Part shown: positions 15,637-22,653 of the stretch, in pieces | Numbering within the stretch: position 1 is the first letter of the stretch | Layout of the letters: each line of letters opens with the position of its first letter | NCBI GenBank assembly: GCA_023416195.1 | Contig: JAEZID010000196.1 | Span: forward strand, 1-42,623 | Source: Pseudomonadota bacterium | GTDB taxonomy: Bacteria; Pseudomonadota; Alphaproteobacteria; Azospirillales; Azospirillaceae | Direction of reading: 5' to 3' | DNA length: 42,623 bases | Notes under the pieces: model-generated | What the model was told of the DNA's origin: nothing | Databases searched by the model: none | The model's input: only the letters and a program-made list of their open reading frames with translations | Translations under genes and position numbers: made by a program

Positions 15637-17376
15637 TCAGCTTTGGCGCCGCTGGACGGCCGCGTTCTGTGTGGCGGCCGGCGTGGTCGCCGACGTTGCC
15701 GCCTGGGCGGAATTGAGCCGCGCGATCAGCTCGTTGCGCTGGCCGTAGACCTCCATCACGCCGTCGCGCAGCGCCATGATGCGGTCGGCGATGCCCAGGA
15801 TGCTCGGCCGGTGGGTCACCACGACCACCGTGGTGCCGTCCTCGCGCATCTGGCGGATGGCGTCCAGAAGCGCCTCTTCTCCCGCCGTGTCGAGGCTGGA
15901 GTTCGGCTCGTCCAGCACGACCAGCTTCGGCCCGCCGTACATGGCGCGGGCAAGGCCCAGCCGTTGCCGCTGCCCGCCGGACAGCCGGACGCCGCCGTCG
16001 CCGATTTCCGTGTCGTAGCCCTGGGGCAGGCGCAGGATGGTTTCGTGCAGTCCGGCCAGCTTCGCCACGCGGATCAGCTCGCGCGGGTCGGTCTCCTCGG
16101 GCCGGCGCAGCCGGGCGATGTTGTCGCGCACGGTGCCCGTGAACAGCTCGATGTCCTGCGGCAGATAGCCGAGGTAGCCGGATCCGCCGGAATCCAGCCA
16201 GCTCGCGATATCGGCACCATCCATCCGCACGGCCCCGGCGCCGGGCGCCCAGGCCCCGGCGATCAGACGGGCGAGCGTCGATTTCCCGGCGCCCGACGGC
16301 CCGACGATCACCAGCACCTGACCCGCCGACAGGCGGAAGGACACGTTGCGAAGCGTCAGCCGGGTGCTGCCCGGCGGGACGAAGGAAAGCTGCTCGACCT
16401 CCAGATCCCCGACCGGCTCCGGCAACGCGATGGCCCCCCGGCGCGCCGGGAAGCGCGTCAGCCCCTCGCGCAGGCGGCGGTAGGCGGCGCGCGCCGTCAC
16501 CAGCGATTTCCAGGTGCCGATGGCGTTCTCCACCGGGGCAAGCGCCCGGCTCAGCAGGAAGGACGAGGCGAAGATCGTGCCCGCCGTGGCGTTCTGGTGG
16601 ATGGCCAGCCACGCCGCCGCGCCCATGATGATCGCCTGGATGCCGGTGCGGGCGAAGCGCGACAGCGCGAAGATGATCGTCTGCCGTCGCCCCGCGCGCT
16701 CCAAAGCCTCCTGCGCCATGCGGCCGTCCAGGCGCCAGCGGCGGATGACCCCGTCCTCCATGCCCAGCGCGCGGACGACCTCGGCGTTGCGCAGGCTGGC
16801 GCCGGTGCGCTGGGCCGCCGCCATCTCGGCGGCGGCGGCGCGTTGCAGGGCGCCGCGCGTGGCCATCTCGTTCAGCAGCGCCAGCCCGAACAGGATCACG
16901 GCGCCGGCCACGCCGATCATGCCCAGCAGCGGGTTCAGGACGAACAGCGCCAGCAGGAAGATCGGCGTCCACGGCGCGTCGAGCAGCGGAATCACCCCTC
17001 CCCCGCCGAGAAAGCCGCGCAGCGTCCCCAGATCCTGAAGCCCCTGCCCGCTCAGCACGTTCCCATGCAGCGCCTGCCGCAGCCCGTTTTCCAGAACCGC
17101 CGGTCCGGTGCGGTCTTGAAGCCAGTCGGCCATGCCCGACAGCATCTGCCGGCGCAACCCCTCCAGCGCGCTCAGCACCGCCAAGGCGGCGACCATGATC
17201 AGCGCCAGCAGGATCAGCGTGTCGGTGCTGCGGCTGGGCAGAACGCGGTTGTAGAGTTGCAGCATGTAGAGCGGCGAAGCGAGCGCCAACGCATTCACGC
17301 CGAAGCTGAAGGCTGTGACGATGACGAAGGCGCCGCGGCAGGACGCGAGCGCCTGTTGGATCACGGTGTCCTTCAT
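15637..17376 (-). CDS. Type I secretion ABC exporter (PrtD/HasD-like)
   Basis: Inner-membrane ATPase/permease that selects the substrate and drives secretion. Protein of 579 aa. The membrane domain spans residues 10-300, with ALASPLYMLQLYNRVLPSRS at 31-50 and LLDAPWTPIFLLALFVLNPLLG at 131-152, both hallmarks of the PrtD/RsaD class. There is no N-terminal C39-like peptidase domain, so Gly-Gly leader cleavage is not expected. The nucleotide-binding domain has Walker A GPSGAGKS (359-366), signature LSGGQ (465-469), Walker B LVVLDE (485-490) and the switch His in VVVTHRPS. It follows the Gly/Thr-rich gene after 99 bp containing a 13-bp hairpin and precedes the adaptor gene by 11 bp. Confidence 0.94.
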   Translation of the reverse strand: MKDTVIQQALASCRGAFVIVTAFSFGVNALALASPLYMLQLYNRVLPSRSTDTLILLALIMVAALAVLSALEGLRRQMLSGMADWLQDRTGPAVLENGLRQALHGNVLSGQGLQDLGTLRGFLGGGGVIPLLDAPWTPIFLLALFVLNPLLGMIGVAGAVILFGLALLNEMATRGALQRAAAAEMAAAQRTGASLRNAEVVRALGMEDGVIRRWRLDGRMAQEALERAGRRQTIIFALSRFARTGIQAIIMGAAAWLAIHQNATAGTIFASSFLLSRALAPVENAIGTWKSLVTARAAYRRLREGLTRFPARRGAIALPEPVGDLEVEQLSFVPPGSTRLTLRNVSFRLSAGQVLVIVGPSGAGKSTLARLIAGAWAPGAGAVRMDGADIASWLDSGGSGYLGYLPQDIELFTGTVRDNIARLRRPEETDPRELIRVAKLAGLHETILRLPQGYDTEIGDGGVRLSGGQRQRLGLARAMYGGPKLVVLDEPNSSLDTAGEEALLDAIRQMREDGTTVVVVTHRPSILGIADRIMALRDGVMEVYGQRNELIARLNSAQAATSATTPAATQNAAVQRRQS

Positions 17377-17429
17377 CCGATGCCCTTATGCCGGGAGTGC
17401 CGCGGGGAAACGCTGCGGGAGAAACCGGC

Positions 17430-17463
17430 GAAGGGCGGGCCGAACGATGCCGGCCCGCCCTTC
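17430..17463 (-). terminator. Intra-operon hairpin between substrate and exporter
   Basis: Perfect 13-bp stem (GAAGGGCGGGCCG with CGGCCCGCCCTTC) and 8-base loop, 12 bp past the stop of the Gly/Thr-rich gene. No T-run follows. It probably reduces read-through or protects the upstream mRNA, giving more substrate than exporter. Confidence 0.55.
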
Positions 17464-17475
17464 CCGTCCGCTCCC

Positions 17476-18720
17476 TCAATGGCCGGCGCTGAAGTCGTCG
17501 GCGAGGTGGAAGGCCTGCGGCGTCGTTGTGCCGCCGCTTCCGTCCGTGGCCCCCGTCGTGCCGGCCGTCGTGCCGGTCGAACCCGACGTGCCGGTGCCGC
17601 CCGTACCTGTGCTGCTGCCCGTGCCAGTGTCCGTGCCACCGGTTCCGGTCTCAGTCGAACCGGTCGTGCCGGTGCCACCGGTGCCCGTGCCGCCAGTACC
17701 TGTGCCGCCAGTACCCGTACCGCCGGTCGTTCCACCAGTCCCGCCGGTCGCCAAGCTGTCAACCGGATGAAGCACACCGAAGGCCACGACATCGGACAGC
17801 AGACCACCACCGGTGCCGCCCTGGTCCGTCCCGGTTTCCTCGATCGCGATGGCGCGTTGGTCCAACGACAGCAGAGCGGTCAAGAGCGCCTGGGCGTCGG
17901 AGTTGCCGTCACTCAACGGAATCGTCGTGGAGAAATGCACGTTGCCGTTCGCGTCGGCAACGCCCTGGTTCGACGAGCCGGTTCCGCCGGTCCCCGTGGA
18001 CCCACCCGTTCCCGTGGACCCGCCGGTACCGGTGGAGCCGTCCGTGCCGGTGGTCCCGCCGGTGCCCCCGGTTCCGGTGCTTCCGGTGCCCGTGCCGCCC
18101 GAACCACCGGTTCCGCCCGCGGTTCCGCCCGTGCCTCCGGTTCCAGTGCCACCCGTACCGCTGGTGCCGCTCTCACTCGCAAAGTTATCGAGATTGATGA
18201 CGACGCCGCCGAGCGCCTCGTGAAGGGTGGACAGATCAACGGTGTTTGAACTTCCGCTGCCGGTCGTCCCGCCGGTCCCCGTGGACCCACCCGTTCCCGT
18301 GGTTCCCGTTCCCGTGGAACCACCGGTGCCAGTGGAGCCGTCCGTTCCCGTGGACCCCGTTCCCGTGGACCCGCCGGTGCCCCCGGTTCCGGTGCTTCCG
18401 GTGCCCGTGCCGCCCGAACCACCGGTTCCGCCCGCAGTTCCGCCCGTGCCTCCGGTTCCGGTGCCACCCGTACCGCTGGTGCCGGTCAGCAGCCCGACGA
18501 GGTCGGTGTCGTAATCCGTTCCCGGCGTCAGCCCGGTCACCATCACATCAACCGTGAGTTGATCGGCGGACTGCGTGACCACGGCAATGCCCGTGTTGGC
18601 GGATTCGGTCGAGGTGCCTGTCCCTCCTGTGCCGCCGGTTCCTCCCGTGCCGCCTGTCCCTCCTGTGCCGCCCGTGCCCGTTGCTGATTGCAAAGTAGCA
18701 ACGTAAATTTGGTCTGGCAT
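17476..18720 (-). CDS. Gly/Thr-rich repetitive protein, probable type I secretion substrate
   Basis: Protein of 414 aa, no signal peptide and no RTX nonapeptides. It begins MPDQIYVATLQ and, after a GTGGTGG run, has GIAVVTQSADQLTVDVMVTGLTPG. It then alternates Gly-Thr-Gly-Gly tracts with short ordered segments (VDLSTLHEALGGVVINLDNF; VADANGNVHFSTTIPLSDGNSDAQALL) and ends FHLADDFSAGH. These ordered pieces match, in order, the divergent gene at 19276, which shares the MxDQIYVA start, the ADANGxxHF block, the SLxxRAxxI block and the DDFxAG end. The HPMHIHG copper-type motif of that protein is absent here. The ATG at 18720 is preceded by AGGAGG. It lies first in line with the exporter genes, hence the substrate call; the role (adhesin or surface layer) is unknown. 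Confidence 0.72.
   Translation of the reverse strand: MPDQIYVATLQSATGTGGTGGTGGTGGTGGTGGTGTSTESANTGIAVVTQSADQLTVDVMVTGLTPGTDYDTDLVGLLTGTSGTGGTGTGGTGGTAGGTGGSGGTGTGSTGTGGTGGSTGTGSTGTDGSTGTGGSTGTGTTGTGGSTGTGGTTGSGSSNTVDLSTLHEALGGVVINLDNFASESGTSGTGGTGTGGTGGTAGGTGGSGGTGTGSTGTGGTGGTTGTDGSTGTGGSTGTGGSTGTGGTGSSNQGVADANGNVHFSTTIPLSDGNSDAQALLTALLSLDQRAIAIEETGTDQGGTGGGLLSDVVAFGVLHPVDSLATGGTGGTTGGTGTGGTGTGGTGTGGTGTTGSTETGTGGTDTGTGSSTGTGGTGTSGSTGTTAGTTGATDGSGGTTTPQAFHLADDFSAGH
18061..18169 (-). repeat. Internal duplication, copy 1
   Basis: 109-bp block differing from 18376-18484 at only two positions, within the Gly/Thr-rich gene. Similarity continues more weakly on the low-coordinate flank. Spacing between copies is 315 bp, a multiple of three. 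Confidence 0.85.
18376..18484 (-). repeat. Internal duplication, copy 2
   Basis: Partner of the block at 18061-18169, 107 of 109 bases identical. Both encode the same Gly/Thr/Ser tract beginning GTSGTGGTGTGGTGG. The near-identity points to recent duplication or gene conversion. Confidence 0.85.
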
Positions 18721-19275
18721 TCCAGGCCTCCTGACATGATTTTGGAGAGTTTGAACGAAGGGCAGCACCTCGACGGCTTTTTCGTTCACCGGGCGCCGCC
18801 GTGGACTAAACAGAATACAATCTTGGTCGTTGTTGATTCTTCAAGGTATACGTCAAGCTGTATAAGCTGATTATTTTCCGAATCCACGCGGAAGACCCTT
18901 TCTTTTCTCTGATGCGGTGCGGGCAGTGATTATGCACTTCGACTATGGGACAAGCGCGCAGGCGGCATACGTCGTCCGGTTTCCTCGCCGCCGGGAGAAG
19001 TCTGGACGTTCCGTTTCGCGGATCGTCCCGCCTTTCCGTTCTTCGGTTCGGAAGGCATATGTCATTCACGTCAATGAAATCAGAAGTAATTACACATATA
19101 TAGGAATATTGACCTTCTGAATACCGGATTCTTCACGCCGAGCTTCAGCATCTATCCTTGAATAGATGGGTGATTGCGGATCAAATACTTATGAAAGATG
19201 TGATGTCGGGCGATGGTCGGGAATGCCTCTGCACTCATCCTGTTGCCGTTGCGTGGACAATTCAGGAGGAGCATT
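18721..19275. other. AT-rich divergent region between the two secretion substrates
   Basis: 555 bp without a supported gene and visibly more AT-rich than its surroundings, especially 18805-18880 and 19070-19190. It must hold the promoters of both substrate genes. Seen: an imperfect TATAC/GTATA dyad near 18846-18863 and a TATATA box near 19095. The short ORFs inside lack ribosome sites. Confidence 0.5.
19149..19168. promoter_or_regulatory. Inverted repeat upstream of the CHRD-like gene
   Basis: CATCTAT and ATAGATG flank a 6-base centre, about 108 bp before the ATG at 19276. It could be an operator or a leader hairpin; there is no T-run. Confidence 0.4.
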
Positions 19276-19953
19276 ATGGCTGACCAAATCTACGTTGCCC
19301 CGATTGCGGCGGAGAACGATTCCGGGGTTAAGGGCATAGCCGTGCTCACGCTGAGCGACAACGCATTGCAAGTCGCTGTCGCGGCCATCGGGCTGGAACC
19401 CGGTCAACAGCACCCGATGCACATCCATGGGTTCTCCGACGGCACGCCGTCCGACCCCACGGCGGCGAGCGACACCGATGGCGACGGCTTCGTCGAGACA
19501 CCGGAGGGCGTGCAGGCCATCGGCCCGATCCTGCTGCCGCTCGCCCCGCAGGGAGGAACCGGGACCGACACCAGCGGCAGCGACGGAAGTGGCAGCGGGA
19601 GCGGGAGCGGCGGCAACGGCTCCACGACGGCCGACGCCAACGGCACGCTGCACTTCACGGAAACCTTCACGAGCAGCGATGATTTCGTCGCGCAGCTTCT
19701 GAACGGCAATGCCTCTCTGGAAGGCCGCGCGGTCGAGATACACGGCCTGACCGTGGACGGCAACGCAGGCGCCGGCACGCCGGGCGAGGTGGACGGAACC
19801 GCCGGCTACAAGCCCCTGCTGCCGGTCGGCGGCGGCGTCATCGAGCCGCTGTCCCAGGTGTCGCTGGCCGACCTTCTCGGCGGTTCCTCGACGTCCTCGG
19901 GCAGCACGGCTGCGCACAACGCAGCGGACGATTTCGCCGCCGGCACCGCCTGA
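19276..19953 (+). CDS. CHRD-like secreted protein, probable second type I substrate
   Basis: Protein of 225 aa without a signal peptide. Residues 1-90 resemble a CHRD domain: MADQIYVAPI, GIAVLTLSDNALQVAVAAIGLEPG, then HPMHIHG (46-52), where three His could bind metal, followed by DTDGDGFVE (67-75), a calcium-loop-like motif. A Gly/Ser linker (93-116) leads to ADANGTLHFTETF and SLEGRAVEIHGLTVD. The protein ends HNAADDFAAGTA. Its head, its ADANGxxHF block and its DDFxAG end match the Gly/Thr-rich protein encoded divergently beside the exporter operon. Both lack leaders, so the C-terminus may be the secretion signal. AGGAGGA precedes the ATG. The CHRD call is by eye. Confidence 0.72.
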   Translation: MADQIYVAPIAAENDSGVKGIAVLTLSDNALQVAVAAIGLEPGQQHPMHIHGFSDGTPSDPTAASDTDGDGFVETPEGVQAIGPILLPLAPQGGTGTDTSGSDGSGSGSGSGGNGSTTADANGTLHFTETFTSSDDFVAQLLNGNASLEGRAVEIHGLTVDGNAGAGTPGEVDGTAGYKPLLPVGGGVIEPLSQVSLADLLGGSSTSSGSTAAHNAADDFAAGTA

Positions 19954-19977
19954 TCGGCGGGACCGCCGCCCAGCCGC

Positions 19978-20403
19978 TTAGGCGGCCAGGGGCGGCCGGT
20001 CGAACAGGACGAGCGCGGCCGGCGGAAAGGAGGGGCGATGCCCGGCAAGCACCTCCTCCGCCGCCGCGACCGCCTGTTCCAAAACCTCGGGCGAGAACGG
20101 CTTCACCAGACAGCCGAGCGCGATGCCGCGCGCCTCCTCCCCGCGATGATCGTACCCGGTGACCAGAAGGGCCGGCACGCCGTGCCGCTCCTTCAACGCG
20201 CGCACGAGGCTCAGCCCGTTCTCGCCACCGGCCAGATGGTAGTCCACCAGCGCCAGTTCCGGGCGAAGCGAATCCCGCTCGACCACGCGCAATGCCTTCA
20301 CCGCCGTCCGCACCGGCCCGATGACCCTGTGCCCGTATTGGCGCAGGACGGCCTTCATCGACGGTCCGATCAACGGATCGTCCTCGACGATCAGAAGTTT
20401 CAA
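19978..20403 (-). CDS. Single-domain response regulator (CheY-like)
   Basis: Receiver domain of 141 aa with no output domain. The acidic pocket is E7/D8/D9 (LLIVEDDP), the phospho-acceptor D54 (LALVDYHLAGG), the switch Thr T82 (LLVTGYD) and the conserved Lys K101 (CLVKPFS). Such proteins act as phosphate sinks or relay intermediates, or by protein contact. No histidine kinase lies nearby. It starts with TTG, preceded by AAAGG; this places the first beta-strand MKLLIVEDD exactly at the N-terminus. The C-terminal 20 residues (HRPSFPPAALVLFDRPPLAA) extend past the fold. It ends 24 bp from the convergent CHRD-like gene. An EcfG-like promoter lies 175 bp upstream. Confidence 0.9.
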   Translation of the reverse strand: MKLLIVEDDPLIGPSMKAVLRQYGHRVIGPVRTAVKALRVVERDSLRPELALVDYHLAGGENGLSLVRALKERHGVPALLVTGYDHRGEEARGIALGCLVKPFSPEVLEQAVAAAEEVLAGHRPSFPPAALVLFDRPPLAA

Positions 20404-20578
20404 CGGGTTCCCTTTCCCCGAAATCCCATGGTGATGCTTCCGCTCTCAACAGCCGCGCCCGCGTTGAATTCCACCGCCCGCACGCAAACCGGACAGATCG
20501 GTCATGACCGGTGGGCATGGGTCGGCGCCCACGCAAACGGCACGCCGTGAAAGCCAGGTCCTGAGTATTGGCGCGACC

Positions 20579-20604
20579 AACCGTCCGAAGGAAAACGACG
20601 TTCC
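20579..20604 (-). promoter_or_regulatory. EcfG-like promoter candidate for the response regulator
   Basis: On the minus strand GGAAC (20600-20604), 17 bases, then GGTT (20579-20582). One mismatch to the EcfG consensus. The leader to the TTG start would be long, about 170 bases. Confidence 0.3.
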
Positions 20605-20728
20605 GAAATAAAAATGGAAACCATCCTCTTGCATGGGAAAACATCACCCCCATCTGTTCGTCGTTGGCTCCGGGCCCCTCTGGCGGTCCATTGGTTGCGG
20701 ACCGTGATGTCGGAGCCCTTCACCTGCG

Positions 20729-20747
20729 GGGACGAACAAACCGTCCC
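20729..20747 (+). promoter_or_regulatory. Leader hairpin before DUF4112
   Basis: GGGACG and CGTCCC with a 7-base loop (AACAAAC), followed closely by the GGAGGG ribosome site of the ATG at 20765. Function unknown. Confidence 0.35.
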
Positions 20748-20764
20748 ACATCTGGAGGGTTCGT

Positions 20765-21223
20765 ATGACCGAAGCGTCTTTTTATTCCCGCTACGCCCGC
20801 TATTCCCGACCGAACGCCCCGCGCTACTCCGCCGCCGAGCGGTACGAAGCGCACGAGCGGCTGGAATGGCTCGCCTGGGCAATGGACAGCGCCGTGCGCG
20901 TGCCCGGCACGAACATCCGTCTCGGCGCCGACGCGCTGCTCGGCTTGGTGCCGGGCGTCGGCAACCTCGTGACCACGGCCGTGTCCGGCTATCTGATCCG
21001 CGAGGCCTGGAAGCTGGGCGTGCCGCGCCGGACCATCGCGCGGATGGTCGGCAACGTGGCGCTGGACAGCGTCGTCAGTGCGGTGCCGGTGGTCGGCAAC
21101 GTCGTGGACGTGTTCTGGAAGGCCAACCGCAAGAACATGGAGCTCCTCAACCGGCATCTCGGCCGCGCCGGCCCATCGGGCATCGACGCGGGCATCGACG
21201 GGGAATGGCGGCGGATGCCCTGA
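20765..21223 (+). CDS. DUF4112 domain protein
   Basis: Protein of 152 aa matching the DUF4112 pattern throughout: HERLEWLAWAMDSAVRVPGT, then IRLGADALLGLVPGVGNLVTTAVSGYLI, RRTIARMVGNVALDSVVSAVPVVGNVVDVFWKANRKNMELL. Two hydrophobic Gly/Val segments (about 58-75 and 98-118) containing VPGVGN and VPVVGN probably insert in the membrane. The biochemical role of this widespread family is unknown. The N-terminal 25 residues are Tyr/Arg-rich (YSRYARYSRPNAPRYS). Start preceded by GGAGGG. It is followed 143 bp later by the zinc-ribbon gene, so it may be monocistronic. Confidence 0.88.
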   Translation: MTEASFYSRYARYSRPNAPRYSAAERYEAHERLEWLAWAMDSAVRVPGTNIRLGADALLGLVPGVGNLVTTAVSGYLIREAWKLGVPRRTIARMVGNVALDSVVSAVPVVGNVVDVFWKANRKNMELLNRHLGRAGPSGIDAGIDGEWRRMP

Positions 21224-21366
21224 CGGATCGTCAAAGTCCGGCTTTGAAAACGTCGAACCGCCGCCCGAGCCTTCAGGATTATTCCCGGCGCAAAAGCGGC
21301 AACGCCGTCGCCGAGACTCAAACTGTAACACGGCGTCCGTATAGTGCGGCCACCCAAGGAACAGCC

Positions 21367-21585
21367 GTGATCAAGGTGATGAATTTCCCGCACAGTTCAG
21401 CCCGGCCGCTGCACTGCACCTGCTGCGGCCGTCCTTTTTCCCGCACCTCCCGCCGGGGCCCGGCGCCGCTCTACTGCTCCTTCGACTGCCGTGCGCAGAT
21501 GCGGGTGCGGGCGCGCGTGTGGAACGGCCGCGCGGCCAAGGCGCCGGCTTACCCCCCGGCCCCGCAACTGGAGCAAGCGTCATGA
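21367..21585 (+). CDS. Small zinc-ribbon protein
   Basis: Protein of 72 aa with two Cys pairs, CTCCGRPF and YCSFDC, about 25 residues apart, the layout of a treble-clef or ribbon zinc site. The region between and after is Arg-rich, which suits nucleic-acid or protein binding. The GTG at 21367 is preceded by AAGGA at six bases; the ATG three codons later is too close to any ribosome site. The last four bases overlap the start of the next gene (ATGA), indicating a two-gene unit. No specific family is recognised. Confidence 0.7.
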   Translation: MIKVMNFPHSSARPLHCTCCGRPFSRTSRRGPAPLYCSFDCRAQMRVRARVWNGRAAKAPAYPPAPQLEQAS

Positions 21586-21980
21586 TCAAGCTGGTCGTCC
21601 ATGACGGACACCACGCGGCCGGACTGCGCCTGGACGGCTTCGGCCATCCGCGCGAGGTCGTCGGCGCGCTGCGCCGCCTGCCCCAGGCCGGCAGCGCGTC
21701 GGTCCTGCTGGAAAGCTTCGCCCTGCGCTGTCTGGAGGGCGGGATCGGCTTCGCATCCACCGACCCGCTGACCGCCTGCCCGGACTGCACCACCCTCGTC
21801 GAGGTGGAGGTGCATGCGGAGCCCGGCGTGCCAGTCGCCCTCTTCGCCCGCCTCTACGGCCGGGACAAGGACGGCCTCCTGTCCCGCCGCCATCACGGCA
21901 CCCTCGACGCGGTCGCGCATCAGATCGCGCCGGGCCAGAGCGAGAGAGGCCGGTTCGGCAGCCTCGGCCACGCGGCATAG
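21582..21980 (+). CDS. Hypothetical protein translated with the zinc-ribbon gene
   Basis: Protein of 132 aa, unknown. It begins MIKLVVHDGHHAAGLRLDGFGHPREVVGAL, possibly a compact alpha/beta fold, and includes an isolated CPDC pair (ACPDCTTLVEVEVHAEPG) with a further Cys upstream (LRCLEGG), perhaps another metal site. No signal peptide or membrane segment. The ATG overlaps the stop of the zinc-ribbon gene by four bases, so the two are almost surely co-translated and may work together. A longer frame starting at 21519 overlaps the upstream gene and lacks a ribosome site. Codon use matches the neighbours. Confidence 0.7.
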   Translation: MIKLVVHDGHHAAGLRLDGFGHPREVVGALRRLPQAGSASVLLESFALRCLEGGIGFASTDPLTACPDCTTLVEVEVHAEPGVPVALFARLYGRDKDGLLSRRHHGTLDAVAHQIAPGQSERGRFGSLGHAA

Positions 21981-22070
21981 TCCCCCTTGCGATGTCGCCG
22001 TTTTGCCCCAACCTCTGGCTCGGCCGTGATGGTGGGATGCGGCCTCGATCGTGAAAAGGGAGCTGCCAAC

Positions 22071-22601
22071 GTGTCTCGGGTTCGTCTTGCGTCGGTTCTG
22101 TGCCTGGGCTTGGCCCTTGTTTCCGCGCCGGTGATGGCGCAGTCCGGCTATGGCTACGGTGCGCCCAGCCAAAACAACAACACGACGCTGGGCATCGACA
22201 ACGACCTGCTGGGCAAGCTCGGCGGCGCGGCGGCGGGCGCCCTGATCGGCTCGCAGATCGGCAAGGGCACGGGCAACCTGCTGGCCATCGGCGCCGGCGG
22301 CCTGCTCGGCTATTTCGCGGGCGGCTATCTGATGGACCAGTTGAGCCCCGGTTCGCGCGATGCGGTGCAGTCGGCGGAGACTCGCGCGCTGAACGCGCCG
22401 GTCGGGCAGACCATCCGCTGGAACAGCCCGGACTCCTCCAACACGAGCGGCACCATCACTCCCATCCGCGCCGGCCGCGACCAGTACGGGCGCGAGTGCA
22501 AGGAATTCAAGCACACCGTGACCATCGACGGTCGTCAGGAAGTCGCCAACGGCACCGCCTGCCGCGACGACGCCGGCCAGTGGAAGATCGTCTCCAACTG
22601 A
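22071..22601 (+). CDS. Glycine-zipper surface-antigen protein (RT0821/Lpp0805 type)
   Basis: Exported protein of 176 aa. A classical signal peptide (VRLASVLCLGLALVSAPVMA) ends at about residue 23. A glycine-zipper stretch follows (LGGAAAGALIGSQIGKGTGN, then AIGAGGLLGYFAGGYLMDQL), typical of the 17-kDa rickettsial antigen family and able to insert in or span a membrane. The C-terminal domain (GQTIRWNSPDSSNTSGTITP, CKEFKHTVTIDGRQEVANGTACRDDAGQWKIV) is the soluble surface-antigen part with two Cys that may pair. No lipobox Cys follows the signal, so it is not a clear lipoprotein. It starts with GTG behind GGGAG. It stands alone between the hypothetical gene and a convergent GNAT gene. Confidence 0.85.
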   Translation: MSRVRLASVLCLGLALVSAPVMAQSGYGYGAPSQNNNTTLGIDNDLLGKLGGAAAGALIGSQIGKGTGNLLAIGAGGLLGYFAGGYLMDQLSPGSRDAVQSAETRALNAPVGQTIRWNSPDSSNTSGTITPIRAGRDQYGRECKEFKHTVTIDGRQEVANGTACRDDAGQWKIVSN

Positions 22602-22624
22602 CCCGCGCCCTCTCGCTTCACGGC

Positions 22625-22640
22625 GCCGGCTATCGCCGGC
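22625..22640. terminator. Short hairpin between surface-antigen and GNAT genes
   Basis: GCCGGC-TATC-GCCGGC in the 52-bp convergent gap. There is no T-run, so a weak or Rho-assisted end is all that can be suggested. Confidence 0.3.
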
Positions 22641-22653
22641 CGCCGAGCCCCGA

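Larger units (their letters stand above)
20404..20764. other. Divergent intergenic region, 361 bp
   Basis: It separates the response regulator and DUF4112 genes and holds the two features listed at 20579 and 20729. The remainder, including the AT-rich stretch near 20600-20620, shows no gene or other motif I can support. Confidence 0.5.

Noticed and set aside
15626..17479. Single 1069-aa fusion frame including HlyD
   Set aside because: The part upstream of 15625 is an out-of-frame shadow of the ABC exporter. The exporter and adaptor are separate genes in different frames.
17526..18557. Plus-strand Pro/Val/Cys/Arg-rich ORFs opposite the Gly/Thr gene
   Set aside because: They are complements of the GTG-rich repeat and lack ribosome sites.
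17476..18720. RTX calcium-binding or collagen-like (GXY) repeats
   Set aside because: The Gly/Thr tracts do not follow the GGxGxDxxx nonapeptide or a strict GXY period.
18806..19120. Two short ORFs (87 and 67 aa) in the AT-rich gap
   Set aside because: No ribosome site, no recognisable sequence, and they oppose each other in a region expected to hold promoters.
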